Numbered from the stretch's first letter, positions 15,673 to 25,467 are shown. The stretch is 64,000 nt of DNA from Pseudomonas putida (GCF_004357765.1 NZ_SMTE01000009.1:186001-250000); one strand, 5' to 3'. Notes: a model not told the origin generated them from the sequence alone. A program made the numbers and translations.

Positions 15673-17876
15673 CCCATTTCGAACCCAGCAGCGGTCTGCC
15701 GCTGAACCGCATCGACGGCCCCGCCAAGGTCACCGGGCAGGCCCGTTACGCGGCAGAGTACCCGGCCGAAGGGTTGTTGCATGGCAGCGTGGTATGCAGC
15801 AGCGTTCCTCGCGGCCAGATCCGACGGATCGATTGCAGCGCTGCCCTGGCCGTACCCGGCGTGGTCGCCGTGCTGCATCACCTTGATCGCCCACCGATGG
15901 CGGGTGACGATGCGCCCTATCAGGATGCCGATGCCGCCGAAGGCAAACCGTTCCGGCCACTGTTCAACGATCGGGTGTTGTACAGCGGTCAGCCGGTTGC
16001 CCTGGTCGTCGCGCAGAGCCTGGAGCTGGCTCGTCATGCCGCTGCACTGGTGCGTGTGGAAATCGACCCTGAGCCATTCCAGACCGATCTGCTGGCGGCC
16101 CTGGCCGACGCTCATCCCGCGCCGACCGAGCTGCCCAAGCCCCGAGGCGACTTTCAACGGGCATTCGATGCTGCCACGTTCAAGGTAGACGCTACGTACA
16201 ACACCCCCAGCGAATACCACAACCCGATGGAGCCGCATGCCTCGACGGTGATCTACCAGGCCGACGGTAGTCTCCACGTGCACGACAAGACCCAGGGCAC
16301 CCAGAACAGCCAAGACTACCTGCATCAGGTGTTCGCTTTGCCCAAGGATCGGGTGCGGGTGTGTGCGGCCTATGTCGGCGGTGCCTTCGGCTCCGGGCTG
16401 AGGCCACAGTATCAGTTGGCGCTGGCGACCATGGCGGCACTGAAACTGCAACGCTCGGTGCGGGTGACCTTGACCCGGCAACAGATGTTCACCTTCGGCT
16501 ATCGGCCCCGCACGGTGCAGCGCCTGCAACTGGCCGCCGACGCCCAGGGGCGGTTGCAAGCCGTGCGTCATCAGGCCACCGCGCAGACCTCGCGTTTCGA
16601 GGACTTCACCGAGAATGTGGTGCAATGGAGCGGTATGCTGTACCGCTGCGAAAACGTGGCGATGGACTATCAGCTGGTGCCGCTGGATGTCTACACGCCA
16701 CTGGACATGCGTGCCCCTGGTGCGGCGCTGGGACTGATCGGCCTGGAATGCGCAATGGATGAGCTGGCCGAGGCGCTGGGCATGGACCCGGTCGCACTGC
16801 GCCAGGCCAACTTCGCCGACAGCAACGGCAACGAGGGCAAGCCGTATTCCAGCAAAGCACTGCTCGACTGCTACCGGCAGGGCGCCGAGCGCTTTGGCTG
16901 GTCCAGTCGCGATGCGCTTCCAGGCAGCAGGCGCGAAGGCCACGAACGGGTAGGCTGGGGCATGGCCGGCGGGGTCTGGGAAGCGATGCAGATGAAAGCC
17001 AGTGCTAAGGCGCGGCTGGATGCCGACGGCCACCTGTGGGTCAGCAGCGCTACCACCGATATCGGCACCGGCACCTATACCGTCATGACCCAAATCGCTG
17101 CCGATGCGGCCCTGATGGCGCTCGACGATGTCACTTTCCTGCTCGGGGACAGTTCGTTGCCGACCGCGCCGCTACAGGGAGGGTCCTTCACCGTGTCCTC
17201 GGTCGGTTCTGCGGTGCGCCAAGCGTGCGAGGCGCTTCGTGGCAAATTGATCGAAGCGGCCAAGGCGCGATTCGCTGAGCTGGCCGACGAGCCTGCGCAG
17301 CAGTTCCGCGTCAGCGCAGGACAATTGCAGGTGGGCGAGCGTCGGTATGATCTCGGCGAGGTGCTGCAGGGCTTGCCCGGTGGCGCGCTCGAAGTCCAAT
17401 TGCAGGCCGAACCTGGTGCCCGCCGGCAAGGGTTCTCAACGGCGACCCATTCGGCAGTGTTCGTCGAAGTGCGGGTGGATGAAGCGCTGGGCACGGTGCG
17501 CGTCAGCCGAGTGGTCAGTGCCATCGCCGCAGGCCGGGTGATCAACCCCAAGACCGCACGCAGCCAGATCCTTGGCGGGGTGGTCTGGGGCTTGAGCATG
17601 GCCCTGCAGGAGCAGAGCGAGGTCGATCATCAGCTGGGACGTCCGATGAATCACAACCTGGCCGAGTACCACATTCCGGTGAATGCGGATATCGGCGACA
17701 TCGAGGTCTTGTTCGTCGACGAGCCCGACGACATCGTCAATGAACTGGGCTCCAAAGGGGTGGGAGAAATCGGCATTCTGGGCGTGGCTGCGGCCGTGGC
17801 CAATGCCGTCTTCAACGCCACCGGCAAGCGCTTGCGCGACTTCCCGATCACCCTGGACAAGGTGCTGGCCGGCTAG
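15669..17876 (+). CDS. Molybdopterin-binding catalytic subunit of a PaoC-like aldehyde dehydrogenase
   Basis: 735 residues from the ATG at 15669 (MTHFEPSSGLPLNRIDGPAK). It has the xanthine dehydrogenase-family order: N-terminal hammerhead-type domain (GQARYAAEYP), then molybdopterin-binding parts with YVGGAFGSGL, RAPGAALGLIGLECAMDELA, DIGTGTYTVMTQIAAD and the C-terminal GSKGVGEIGILG, whose glutamate is the expected catalytic base. It binds the MCD form of the cofactor, matching the MocA-like gene next door. The likely substrates are aldehydes or N-heterocycles; the sequence does not say which. Its stop overlaps the convergent xdhC stop by 4 bases. Confidence 0.93.
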   Translation: MTHFEPSSGLPLNRIDGPAKVTGQARYAAEYPAEGLLHGSVVCSSVPRGQIRRIDCSAALAVPGVVAVLHHLDRPPMAGDDAPYQDADAAEGKPFRPLFNDRVLYSGQPVALVVAQSLELARHAAALVRVEIDPEPFQTDLLAALADAHPAPTELPKPRGDFQRAFDAATFKVDATYNTPSEYHNPMEPHASTVIYQADGSLHVHDKTQGTQNSQDYLHQVFALPKDRVRVCAAYVGGAFGSGLRPQYQLALATMAALKLQRSVRVTLTRQQMFTFGYRPRTVQRLQLAADAQGRLQAVRHQATAQTSRFEDFTENVVQWSGMLYRCENVAMDYQLVPLDVYTPLDMRAPGAALGLIGLECAMDELAEALGMDPVALRQANFADSNGNEGKPYSSKALLDCYRQGAERFGWSSRDALPGSRREGHERVGWGMAGGVWEAMQMKASAKARLDADGHLWVSSATTDIGTGTYTVMTQIAADAALMALDDVTFLLGDSSLPTAPLQGGSFTVSSVGSAVRQACEALRGKLIEAAKARFAELADEPAQQFRVSAGQLQVGERRYDLGEVLQGLPGGALEVQLQAEPGARRQGFSTATHSAVFVEVRVDEALGTVRVSRVVSAIAAGRVINPKTARSQILGGVVWGLSMALQEQSEVDHQLGRPMNHNLAEYHIPVNADIGDIEVLFVDEPDDIVNELGSKGVGEIGILGVAAAVANAVFNATGKRLRDFPITLDKVLAG

Positions 17877-18895
17877 GCGGCCGGCACCTGTGCCTCCCGC
17901 GCTCGTTTGGCCGCTGACACACTGATCTCACCGGGCAGGGCGATGTGGTTCTTCGCCGCCAGGATCTGCGCCATGACGCTGACGGCGATTTCCGGCGGCG
18001 TCTTGCTGCCGATGTAGATGCCGATGGGGCCATGCAGGCGTGCCAGCGAGGCCTCGGTTTCGCCGAAATGTTCGATCAACCGTTCGCGGCGCAACTGGCT
18101 GTTGCGCCGCGAACCAATGGCGCCGATGTAGAACGCCGGGCTGTGCAGTGCTTCGAGCAATGCCAGGTCATCGAGCTTGGGATCGTGACTGAGGCCGACG
18201 ATGCAGGTGCGCAGGTCCGGGGCGAAGTCGCGCACGACATCGTCCGGCATGCCAACGATGGTTTCCACCCCAGCCACGCTCCAGCCGCTCATGTATTCGG
18301 GGCGGGGGTCGCACACCGATACCCTGAAGCCATTGAACAGTGCCATGGTCGCCAGGTACTCGGCCAACGCGCCGGCGCCGATCAGCAACATGCGATATCC
18401 CGGGCCCAGGGTGTTGACCATCCGCTGGCCATCGAAGTCGAACTGGGCAGGGGCATCGCTGCTGGCGAGGCTGGCGACGCCGGTCTCCAGATCGAGTCGG
18501 CGCTGCACCAGGTGCCCGGCGTCCAGGCATTGCAGCAGTTGGTCGAGGCTTTGCCAGCAGGGATCGAATTCCAGCACCAGGGCCAGGGTACCTCCGCAGG
18601 GCAGGCCGAAGCGGTGCGCTTCGTCGGCGCTGACGCCGTAGCGCACCACCTGGGGCAAACCGCTTTGCATGCCAGGGCCCGCATAGGCGCTGGTGTAACG
18701 GTGAATCAGGTCGTCCTCGATGCAGCCGCCGGAAACACTGCCAACCACCCGGCCATCGCCGCGCAGGGCCATCATCGAGCCCACCGGTCGGGGCGAGGAG
18801 CCCCAGGTGCGGGCGACGGTGGCGAGCAGCACACGTTCCCCGGCCTGGCGCCAATCACGGGCGGTGCGCAATACCAGCAGGTCGATACTTTCCAT
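17873..18895 (-). CDS. xdhC: XdhC-family molybdenum cofactor insertion chaperone
   Basis: 340 residues from the ATG at 18895; AGAGG lies about 12 bases upstream. The N-terminal XdhC/CoxI domain reads VLLATVARTWGSSPRPVGS and GSVSGGCIEDDLI, and the C-terminal Rossmann-like domain starts LLIGAGALAEYLA. XdhC binds sulfurated molybdenum cofactor and loads it into xanthine dehydrogenase-family apoenzymes. It is the last gene of the minus-strand operon with the Tat-exported enzyme and converges on the PaoC-like gene, so it may serve both enzymes. It lies 55 bases after the cytochrome gene. Confidence 0.92.
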   Translation of the reverse strand: MESIDLLVLRTARDWRQAGERVLLATVARTWGSSPRPVGSMMALRGDGRVVGSVSGGCIEDDLIHRYTSAYAGPGMQSGLPQVVRYGVSADEAHRFGLPCGGTLALVLEFDPCWQSLDQLLQCLDAGHLVQRRLDLETGVASLASSDAPAQFDFDGQRMVNTLGPGYRMLLIGAGALAEYLATMALFNGFRVSVCDPRPEYMSGWSVAGVETIVGMPDDVVRDFAPDLRTCIVGLSHDPKLDDLALLEALHSPAFYIGAIGSRRNSQLRRERLIEHFGETEASLARLHGPIGIYIGSKTPPEIAVSVMAQILAAKNHIALPGEISVSAAKRAREAQVPAA

Positions 18896-18950
18896 GGTCG
18901 CGTGTATACCTCTGTCGATCAGGTCATCTGCAGGTTGGCCTGGGCTCAAT

Positions 18951-20291
18951 TCATCGCATGTGCAGAATGATCGGGCTGCTGCTGGCCGGGTCGGTATGCC
19001 CGCGTAGCTTGCCGACCGCCTGGGCATCGACCGCAGCGCCATGGTTGCCCCAGGCGCTGCGCACGTAGCTCAATACCTGGGCGATGTCCTGATCGGACAA
19101 CTGCTCGCGGAATGCCGGCATGCGGTAGGCGTCGGGCCTGCCCGCAGCGACCACCCGTTGCGAACCATTGAGGGTGATGTTGATTGCCGAGGCATCTTCC
19201 TTGGCCAGGGCCGAGGTCGCCCCAGCCAGCGGCGGCATCCACGGCGCCTGGCCCTTGCCGTCCATGCCGTGGCATGAGGCGCAGCGGGTGGCGTAGGTGT
19301 GGGCGCCAGGCGCTTGCAGGCTTGCCGCGGAAGCCTGGTACTGCCAGGGTGTACCGTCGCGCCCGGGGTCGCCAGGCAGCGACTTGAGGTAGTGGGCGAT
19401 GGCGGCCAGGTCCTGATCGTTCATGAACTGGGTGGAGTTGTTGAAGGCCTCGGTCATCGAACCGAACACCACCGCGTGGCGGTTGCGCCCGGTTTTGAGG
19501 AACTGGGCGATTTCATCCTCGCTCCAGCGACCCAGCCCGGTGTTGTGATCGTTGCGCAGGCTCGGCGCATACCAGCCGTCGAGCAGGGCGCCGGCCAGGA
19601 AGGCATCGCCACCTTCATCCAGGGCTTTCTCGTTGAATGCCAGGCCGCGCGGGGTATGGCAACTGCCGCAGTGACCGGGACCCTGGACGATATAGGCGCC
19701 ACGGTTCCACTGTGGGTCCTGGTCGGACTTCTGCGCGTAGGGCGTGTCGGCGGCGAACAGGCCATTCCACAGCGCGATCGGCCAACGCAGGTTCAGTGGC
19801 CAGGGAATGCCGCTGGGAAGGTTCGCCTGTTCGGCCGGTTGCACGCTTTGCATGAAGAACGCATATAGCGCCCGCACATCGTCATCGCTGAGCTTGGCAT
19901 AAGAGGGGTAGGGCATGGCCGGGTACAGCCGTCGGCCTCCGGGTGCCACGCCTTGGCGCACGGCCCGGTCGAAGTCGGCCAGGCTGTAGGCACCGATGCC
20001 GGTGGCCTTGTCCGGCGTGATGTTGGTGGCATGGATGGCGCCCAAAGGCGTCGCCATCTCCAGGCCGCCGGCGAACGGCTTGCCATCGGGCAGGCTGTGG
20101 CAGGCCACGCAATCGCTCAGGCGCGCCACGTACTCGCCACGGCTGACCAGCGCCGGGTCGGCGCCTGCGGCGGACTGGCCGGCGAACGGCGAGGCTGGCT
20201 CACGGGTGACATACCAGGCCAGCAGGCCGGCAGCGACCAGGCAGGGCAAGGCCAGCCAGGCAGCGGTTGTTGCCAATCGACTCTTGGGCAT
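18951..20291 (-). CDS. Tri-heme cytochrome c partner of the Tat-exported molybdenum hydroxylase
   Basis: A 446-residue protein with an N-terminal signal/anchor (about residues 8-27) and three CxxCH motifs: CVACH at about 61-65, CGSCH at about 208-212 and CASCH at about 337-341. It is the same layout as the cytochrome of alcohol and gluconate dehydrogenases (see 9744-11066). Lying 18 bases downstream of the exported catalytic subunit, it is the likely electron acceptor, passing electrons to the respiratory chain at the periplasmic side. Related proteins are often annotated as alcohol dehydrogenase cytochrome c; the context argues for a molybdenum-enzyme partner instead. Confidence 0.92.
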   Translation of the reverse strand: MPKSRLATTAAWLALPCLVAAGLLAWYVTREPASPFAGQSAAGADPALVSRGEYVARLSDCVACHSLPDGKPFAGGLEMATPLGAIHATNITPDKATGIGAYSLADFDRAVRQGVAPGGRRLYPAMPYPSYAKLSDDDVRALYAFFMQSVQPAEQANLPSGIPWPLNLRWPIALWNGLFAADTPYAQKSDQDPQWNRGAYIVQGPGHCGSCHTPRGLAFNEKALDEGGDAFLAGALLDGWYAPSLRNDHNTGLGRWSEDEIAQFLKTGRNRHAVVFGSMTEAFNNSTQFMNDQDLAAIAHYLKSLPGDPGRDGTPWQYQASAASLQAPGAHTYATRCASCHGMDGKGQAPWMPPLAGATSALAKEDASAINITLNGSQRVVAAGRPDAYRMPAFREQLSDQDIAQVLSYVRSAWGNHGAAVDAQAVGKLRGHTDPASSSPIILHMR

Positions 20292-20309
20292 GGGGCGTTC
20301 CTTGTCCGG

Positions 20310-22556
20310 TCAGCTGAAGGTATGGCGGCTCAGTGGCAGGCTGCGTACGCGCTGGCCAGTCAGCTGCGCCACGGCATTGGCTACCGCCGGGGCCACCGCT
20401 GGCAGCGGCGGCTCGCCGATGCCGCCCATCTTCGCGCCGCTCTCGACGATGCGCACATGCACCCGTGCCATGCGCGAAGGCGGCAGGATCGGGTACAGGT
20501 CGTAGTTGCGTGCGCGTGGCTTGCCGTCGACATACACCGCTTCTTCGACCAGCGTCTGCGACAGGCCCAGGGCTACCGCACCGTTGACCTGGTGCTCGAT
20601 GATCGCCGGGTTGACGATACTGCCGGGGTCGATGGCCTGCCAGATATCGTGCACCTTGACCTGGCCGTTTTCGATCGACACTTCGGCGATCACCGCCGCT
20701 TCCGAGCCGAACGGCGAGGCCATTGCGATGCCGCGGGCGCGTTTGGAGCCATCTTCTGCCGTGAAGGGGCCGCGCTTCCAGCCACCGGACAATTCGACCA
20801 CCGCGTTGAGCAGATTGGTCAGGCGCTGATTGTCGCGCAGCAGATGCCGGCGCAGCTCCAACGGATCCTTGCCGCCTTTGTCCGCCAGTTCATCGAGGAA
20901 CGACTCGTAGAAGAAGTCGTTCAACGAGTTGCCCACCGAACGCCAGTAGCCAAGCATGACCGGGCCTTTCACATAGATCTGGGCGATGCGTTTGTTGGCG
21001 ATGGCGTAGGACTTGCCCGATAGCCCTTCGATCGCGGTCGGGTCGATCTTGTCGCCCTGCTTGCCGGCCAAGGCCTCGGTAGGGCCTTCGGTCGCACTCA
21101 CCGCTTCGATGGCCAGGGGCAGACCTTCGCCATCCAGGGCAGCGCGGAACTTGACCACGGCCACCGGACGCAATGCATCGCGCAGGAATTCCTCCTCGCG
21201 GCTCCAGATCAGTTTCACCGGGCGCCCGACGGCCTTGGCCAGGGCGATGGCCTGAGGATACGGGTTGGCTGAATCGTAGAGGAAATGGCGCCCGAAGAAG
21301 CCGCCGAGCAAGGGTGAGTGCAAGTGGATACGGGCCGGGTCGAGCCCGGTGCGCTTGGCGATATCGTCACGGAACATGTCCGGCGCCTGGTTGGGCAGCC
21401 ACACCTCCAGCGAGCCGTCCGGGTTGAAGCGGGCCAGCGCGGAAGGTGGCTCAAGCTGTGCGTGGTTGAGGTACTGATTGTGATAGGTGGCTTCGAGCGT
21501 GGTCTTGGCGCCGGCCAGGGCCTTGGCGACGTCGCCTTCGGTCTCGTCGTCGCGAGCCGGTCCTTGGGCGGCGGCCAGGTGCTCTAGCCAACCATCGCTG
21601 GAAAAGTCCGCGGGCATCGCGCGCAGTTGGCTGTCGCTACCCGGTTCCTGCCAGTCGACTTGCAAGGCCTCGACCGCACGTTTGGCGTGCCACCAGCGCG
21701 GGGCGACCACCGCCACCGCACCCGGCAGACGATGCACCGAGTGCACTCCCGGCATGGCCTTGACCTGGTCCTCGTTGCGCAGTTTACCGACCGTCATGCC
21801 CAGGCGCGGAGCATGCTGCACGGCGGCATGCAGCATGTCTGGCAGGGTGATGTCGATGCAGTACACGGCCTTGCCGGTGGACTTGTCGTAGGCGTCCAGG
21901 CGGCGCACCGGCTTGCCGATCCAGCGGAACTGGCTGGGGTCGCGCAGCTTTACGCTTGCAGGGTCCGGTACCGGCAGATCCATGGCCCGTCCGGCCAGTT
22001 CGCCATAGCTAAGGGAACGGCCCGAAGCAACGTGCAGCACCTTGCCAGGTTCGCTGGACAACTCGCCGACCGGTACGCCCCACTGCTCGGCCGCAGCCTG
22101 CAGGAGCATGGCCCGGGCCAAGGCGCCGAGGCGGCGCATGGTCGGGTAGCTCATGCGCACGGACATGCTGCCACCGGTGATGCGCATGCCATTTTCCATC
22201 ACCACGTAGGCTTCCCCTGGCGGCGCACTGTCCACAACGAAGTTGGCCGGGTCGACGTCCAGTTCCTCGCCGACGATCTGCGCCATGGCCGTAAACGGCC
22301 CCTGACCGCCTTCCATGAAGGGGCTGAGCAGGCGTACCGTGCCTTCCGGGCGAATCTCCAGGAAGGCCGGCACCTGGGTGCCGCGCTCGGCGCTGGCCGT
22401 TGCCGCCTGGACCCTGGCCGAGCCCAGTGGCAGGCCGAAGCCCAGCACCAGGGCACCGACTGCAGTCCCGGCCAGGAAGCGCCGGCGCGACAGGTTGACG
22501 GTTTCGCCCAATTGCAGCTTGAGCAGGTCTGCGGGAGTATCGAGGGGCGAGTTCAT
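20310..22556 (-). CDS. Tat-exported molybdopterin-binding subunit (isoquinoline 1-oxidoreductase beta-like)
   Basis: A 748-residue protein. A twin-arginine signal (SRRRFLAGTAVGALVLGFGL, about residues 23-42) marks export. The mature part is that of IorB-type subunits: FMEGGQGPFTAMAQIVGEE, GGSMSVRMSYPTMRRLGA, GGFFGRHFLYD and the C-terminal MGGIGEPPLPAVAPAVANAV with the catalytic glutamate. Enzymes of this type oxidise N-heterocycles or aldehydes in the periplasm and pass electrons to c-type cytochromes rather than to FAD; no FAD subunit gene is present here, but a cytochrome gene follows. The substrate is unknown. Its start overlaps the stop of the 2Fe-2S subunit gene by one base. Confidence 0.92.
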   Translation of the reverse strand: MNSPLDTPADLLKLQLGETVNLSRRRFLAGTAVGALVLGFGLPLGSARVQAATASAERGTQVPAFLEIRPEGTVRLLSPFMEGGQGPFTAMAQIVGEELDVDPANFVVDSAPPGEAYVVMENGMRITGGSMSVRMSYPTMRRLGALARAMLLQAAAEQWGVPVGELSSEPGKVLHVASGRSLSYGELAGRAMDLPVPDPASVKLRDPSQFRWIGKPVRRLDAYDKSTGKAVYCIDITLPDMLHAAVQHAPRLGMTVGKLRNEDQVKAMPGVHSVHRLPGAVAVVAPRWWHAKRAVEALQVDWQEPGSDSQLRAMPADFSSDGWLEHLAAAQGPARDDETEGDVAKALAGAKTTLEATYHNQYLNHAQLEPPSALARFNPDGSLEVWLPNQAPDMFRDDIAKRTGLDPARIHLHSPLLGGFFGRHFLYDSANPYPQAIALAKAVGRPVKLIWSREEEFLRDALRPVAVVKFRAALDGEGLPLAIEAVSATEGPTEALAGKQGDKIDPTAIEGLSGKSYAIANKRIAQIYVKGPVMLGYWRSVGNSLNDFFYESFLDELADKGGKDPLELRRHLLRDNQRLTNLLNAVVELSGGWKRGPFTAEDGSKRARGIAMASPFGSEAAVIAEVSIENGQVKVHDIWQAIDPGSIVNPAIIEHQVNGAVALGLSQTLVEEAVYVDGKPRARNYDLYPILPPSRMARVHVRIVESGAKMGGIGEPPLPAVAPAVANAVAQLTGQRVRSLPLSRHTFS

Positions 22557-23011
22557 CAGGCCTTCTCCCCTTCAGCCAAATCATGCATGGCGGCATGAAT
22601 GGCGTTGTAGGTGCCGCAGCGGCACAGGTTGACCATCGCCGCATCGATCTGCTCGGCGCTGGGCTTGGCGTTGTGCTTGAGCAGTGCAGTGGCTGCCATC
22701 ACCTGGCCCGACTGGCAATAGCCGCATTGCGCCACCTGATGCTCGACCCACGCAGCGACCACCCGCTTACCGACCGCGTCGTCCTCGATCGCTTCGATGG
22801 TGGTCACTTCACGGCCGACCACGCCGGCTACCGGGGTCACGCAGGCGCGTACCACATTGCCGTCCACCAGCACCGAACAGGCGCCGCACTGAGCCAGTCC
22901 GCAGCCGTATTTGGTGCCGGTCAGCCCGAGGTCGTCACGGATCACCCACAACAGCGGAGTGTCGGCCTCGGCCTCGACCTGATAGGTCTTCTGGTTGATA
23001 CGTAGTTCCAT
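22556..23011 (-). CDS. (2Fe-2S) subunit (isoquinoline 1-oxidoreductase alpha-like)
   Basis: A 151-residue protein with the two 2Fe-2S sites of the family: CGLAQCGACSVL plus VRACVTP, and CGYCQSGQ plus CRCGTYNAI. It has no export signal, so it is expected to be carried through the Tat system bound to the larger subunit. It is the first gene of the operon 2Fe-2S subunit, molybdenum subunit, cytochrome, XdhC. Length matches IorA and NicA proteins (about 150-160). Confidence 0.93.
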   Translation of the reverse strand: MELRINQKTYQVEAEADTPLLWVIRDDLGLTGTKYGCGLAQCGACSVLVDGNVVRACVTPVAGVVGREVTTIEAIEDDAVGKRVVAAWVEHQVAQCGYCQSGQVMAATALLKHNAKPSAEQIDAAMVNLCRCGTYNAIHAAMHDLAEGEKA

Positions 23012-23100
23012 GGCTCACCTGCTGATCATCGGTTGATGGCGTTTGCAATCGGCAGGGGAATACGTCGTTCCCCAATCTGGAAAAATTAGCACAGCGATAC

Positions 23101-23116
23101 GACCGGCTGTCCGGTC
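23101..23116. promoter_or_regulatory. Palindrome GACCGG-N4-CCGGTC in a divergent intergenic region
   Basis: A perfect 6-4-6 inverted repeat between the minus-strand molybdenum enzyme operon (start 23011) and the OsmC-YcaO gene (start 23269). It could be an operator, for example for a TetR-type protein, but no regulator gene is next to it. Confidence 0.3.
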
Positions 23117-23268
23117 AGCGCGACAGGTTCGGAGGATCGGGCAAGCAATCCGGCGGAATGCGCAAGCCCATCACCGGGGGCTTGGCGGGTAAACAGGACT
23201 TCCCAGGCAAAAACCCGGATAATGCCGGCCAATTTCGTTTTGCACGCTTAACTCACGGTAATCCCCGC

Positions 23269-25458
23269 ATGGAAATCAAGGTCAATTTTCTCGACAACCT
23301 CCGGCTCGAAGCCAAGTTCGACGATTTCACGGTGATCGCCGATCAGCCCATTCGCTACAAGGGCGACGGCTCGGCCCCGGGTCCGTTCGACTACTTCCTG
23401 GCTTCCTCGGCTCTGTGCGCGGCCTACTTCGTCAAGCTGTACTGCCAGACCCGGGGCATCCCCACCGAGAACATCCGGCTCTCGCAGAACAACATCGTCG
23501 ACCCGGAAAACCGCTACAACCAGATCTTCAAGATCCAGGTCGAGTTGCCCGAGGACATCTCCGAGAAGGATCGCCAGGGCATTCTGCGTTCGATCGATCG
23601 CTGCACGGTGAAAAAGGTCGTGCAGACAGGCCCAGAGTTCGTCATCGAGCAGGTCGACAACCTCGATGCCGACGCCCAGGGCTTGCTGATGCCGGTAGCT
23701 GACAGCACCACCTACATTCCGGGCAAGGACCTGCCGCTGGAGCAGACCATCGCCAACATGTCGGGCCTGCTTGCGGGGCTTGGGATGAAGATCGAGATCG
23801 CCTCGTGGCGCAATATCGTGCCCAACGTCTGGTCATTGCACGTGCGCGATGCGCAGTCGCCGATGTGCTTCACCAATGGCAAGGGCAGCACCAAGGAGGC
23901 CGCGCTGGCTTCGGCATTGGGCGAGTTCATCGAGCGGCTGAACTGCAATTTCTTCTACAACGACCAGTTCTGGGGCGAGGACATCGCCAACGCCGATTTC
24001 GTCCACTATCCCAACGAGCGCTGGTTCAAACCGGGTGCCAGGAACGCGCTGCCGGTGGAGATCCTCGACCCCTACACTCTCGAGATCTACAACCCGGACG
24101 GCGAGTTGCGTGGCTCGCACCTGTACGATACCAACTCGGGCAACACGGCCCGCGGCATCTGTTCGTTGCCGTTCGTGCGCCAGTCGGACGGCGAGGTGGT
24201 GTACTTCCCGTCCAACCTGATCGAGAACCTGTTCCTGAGCAACGGCATGAGCGCCGGCAATACCTTGGCTGAGGCGCAGGTGCAGTGCCTGTCGGAAATC
24301 TTCGAACGGGCCGTCAAGCGCGAAATCCTCGAAGGTGAACTGGCCTTGCCGGATGTACCCCAGGAGGTGCTGGCCAAGTACCCCGGCATTCTGGCTGGCA
24401 TCCAGGGGCTGGAGGAGCAGGGCTTCCCAGTGCTGGTCAAGGACGCATCGCTGGGCGGCGAGTTCCCGGTGATGTGCGTGACCCTGATGAACCCCCGCAC
24501 CGGGGGCGTTTTCGCATCGTTCGGCGCCCACCCAAGCTTCGAAGTCGCGCTTGAACGCAGCCTCACCGAGTTGCTCCAGGGTCGCAGCTTCGAGGGCTTG
24601 AACGATTTGCCGCAGCCGACCTTCGAGAGTCACGCGCTGACCGAGCCAAACAACTTCGTCGAACACTTCATCGATTCCAGCGGCGTGGTGTCGTGGCGAT
24701 TCTTCAGTGCCAAGGCCGATTTCGAGTTCGTCGAGTGGGACTTCTCGGGCCATGGCGAGGACTCCAACGTCCAGGAAGCGGCAACCTTGTTCGGCATTCT
24801 CGAGGACATGGGCAAGGAAGTGTACATGGCGGTGTACGACGACCTCGGAGCCAACGCCTGCCGTATCCTGGTGCCGGGCTACTCGGAAATCTACCCGGTC
24901 GAGGACCTGATCTGGGACAACACCAACCGCGCCCTGGATTTCCGAGCGGACATCCTCAACCTGCACAGCCTCGACAGCCGCAGCCTGAAGCTGCTGCTCA
25001 AGCGACTGGACAACTGCGATGTGGATGACTACACCACCATCACCACGCTGATCGGGGTCGAGTTCGACGAAAACACGGTGTGGGGGCAACTCACCCTGCT
25101 GGAGCTCAAGCTACTGATCTGCCTGGCTGTGCAGCGCCTGGAGGAAGCCAAGGAACTGGTCGAGGCGTTCCTGCAGTTCAATGACAATACCGTCGAGCGC
25201 GGGCTGTTCTATCAGGCCTTGAACGTGGTGCTGGAAGTGGTGCTGGACGACGAGCTGGAGATGGACGACTACGAGACCAATTTCCGGCGCATGTTCGGCG
25301 ATGTGCGCATGGATGCGGCGCTGGGCTCGGTGGACGGCAGTGTCCGTTTCTACGGCTTGACCCCGACCAGCATGAAGCTCGAAGGCCTCGACCGCCACCT
25401 GCGCCTGATCGAGAGCTACAAGAAACTGCACGCGGCACGGGCCAAGGCCGTGCGATAA
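23269..25458 (+). CDS. OsmC domain fused to YcaO domain (ribosomal S12 modification-type YcaO)
   Basis: 729 residues from the ATG at 23269 (MEIKVNFLDNLRLEAKF). Residues about 1-140 form an OsmC/Ohr-like domain (PGPFDYFLASSALCAAYFVK). Residues about 170-560 form the YcaO ATP-dependent cyclodehydratase-type domain, with KGSTKEAALASALGEFIERL and AQVQCLSEIFERAVKREILE, which hold the ATP/Mg-binding acidic residues of the family. A helical C-terminal part of about 170 residues follows. E. coli YcaO, of about 586 residues, assists RimO in methylthiolating ribosomal protein S12. No precursor peptide or dehydrogenase gene is nearby, so a thiazole/oxazole peptide pathway is unlikely. The OsmC part may bind a peroxide or sulfur donor (inference). 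Confidence 0.88.
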   Translation: MEIKVNFLDNLRLEAKFDDFTVIADQPIRYKGDGSAPGPFDYFLASSALCAAYFVKLYCQTRGIPTENIRLSQNNIVDPENRYNQIFKIQVELPEDISEKDRQGILRSIDRCTVKKVVQTGPEFVIEQVDNLDADAQGLLMPVADSTTYIPGKDLPLEQTIANMSGLLAGLGMKIEIASWRNIVPNVWSLHVRDAQSPMCFTNGKGSTKEAALASALGEFIERLNCNFFYNDQFWGEDIANADFVHYPNERWFKPGARNALPVEILDPYTLEIYNPDGELRGSHLYDTNSGNTARGICSLPFVRQSDGEVVYFPSNLIENLFLSNGMSAGNTLAEAQVQCLSEIFERAVKREILEGELALPDVPQEVLAKYPGILAGIQGLEEQGFPVLVKDASLGGEFPVMCVTLMNPRTGGVFASFGAHPSFEVALERSLTELLQGRSFEGLNDLPQPTFESHALTEPNNFVEHFIDSSGVVSWRFFSAKADFEFVEWDFSGHGEDSNVQEAATLFGILEDMGKEVYMAVYDDLGANACRILVPGYSEIYPVEDLIWDNTNRALDFRADILNLHSLDSRSLKLLLKRLDNCDVDDYTTITTLIGVEFDENTVWGQLTLLELKLLICLAVQRLEEAKELVEAFLQFNDNTVERGLFYQALNVVLEVVLDDELEMDDYETNFRRMFGDVRMDAALGSVDGSVRFYGLTPTSMKLEGLDRHLRLIESYKKLHAARAKAVR

Positions 25459-25467
25459 ACCTGGCGA

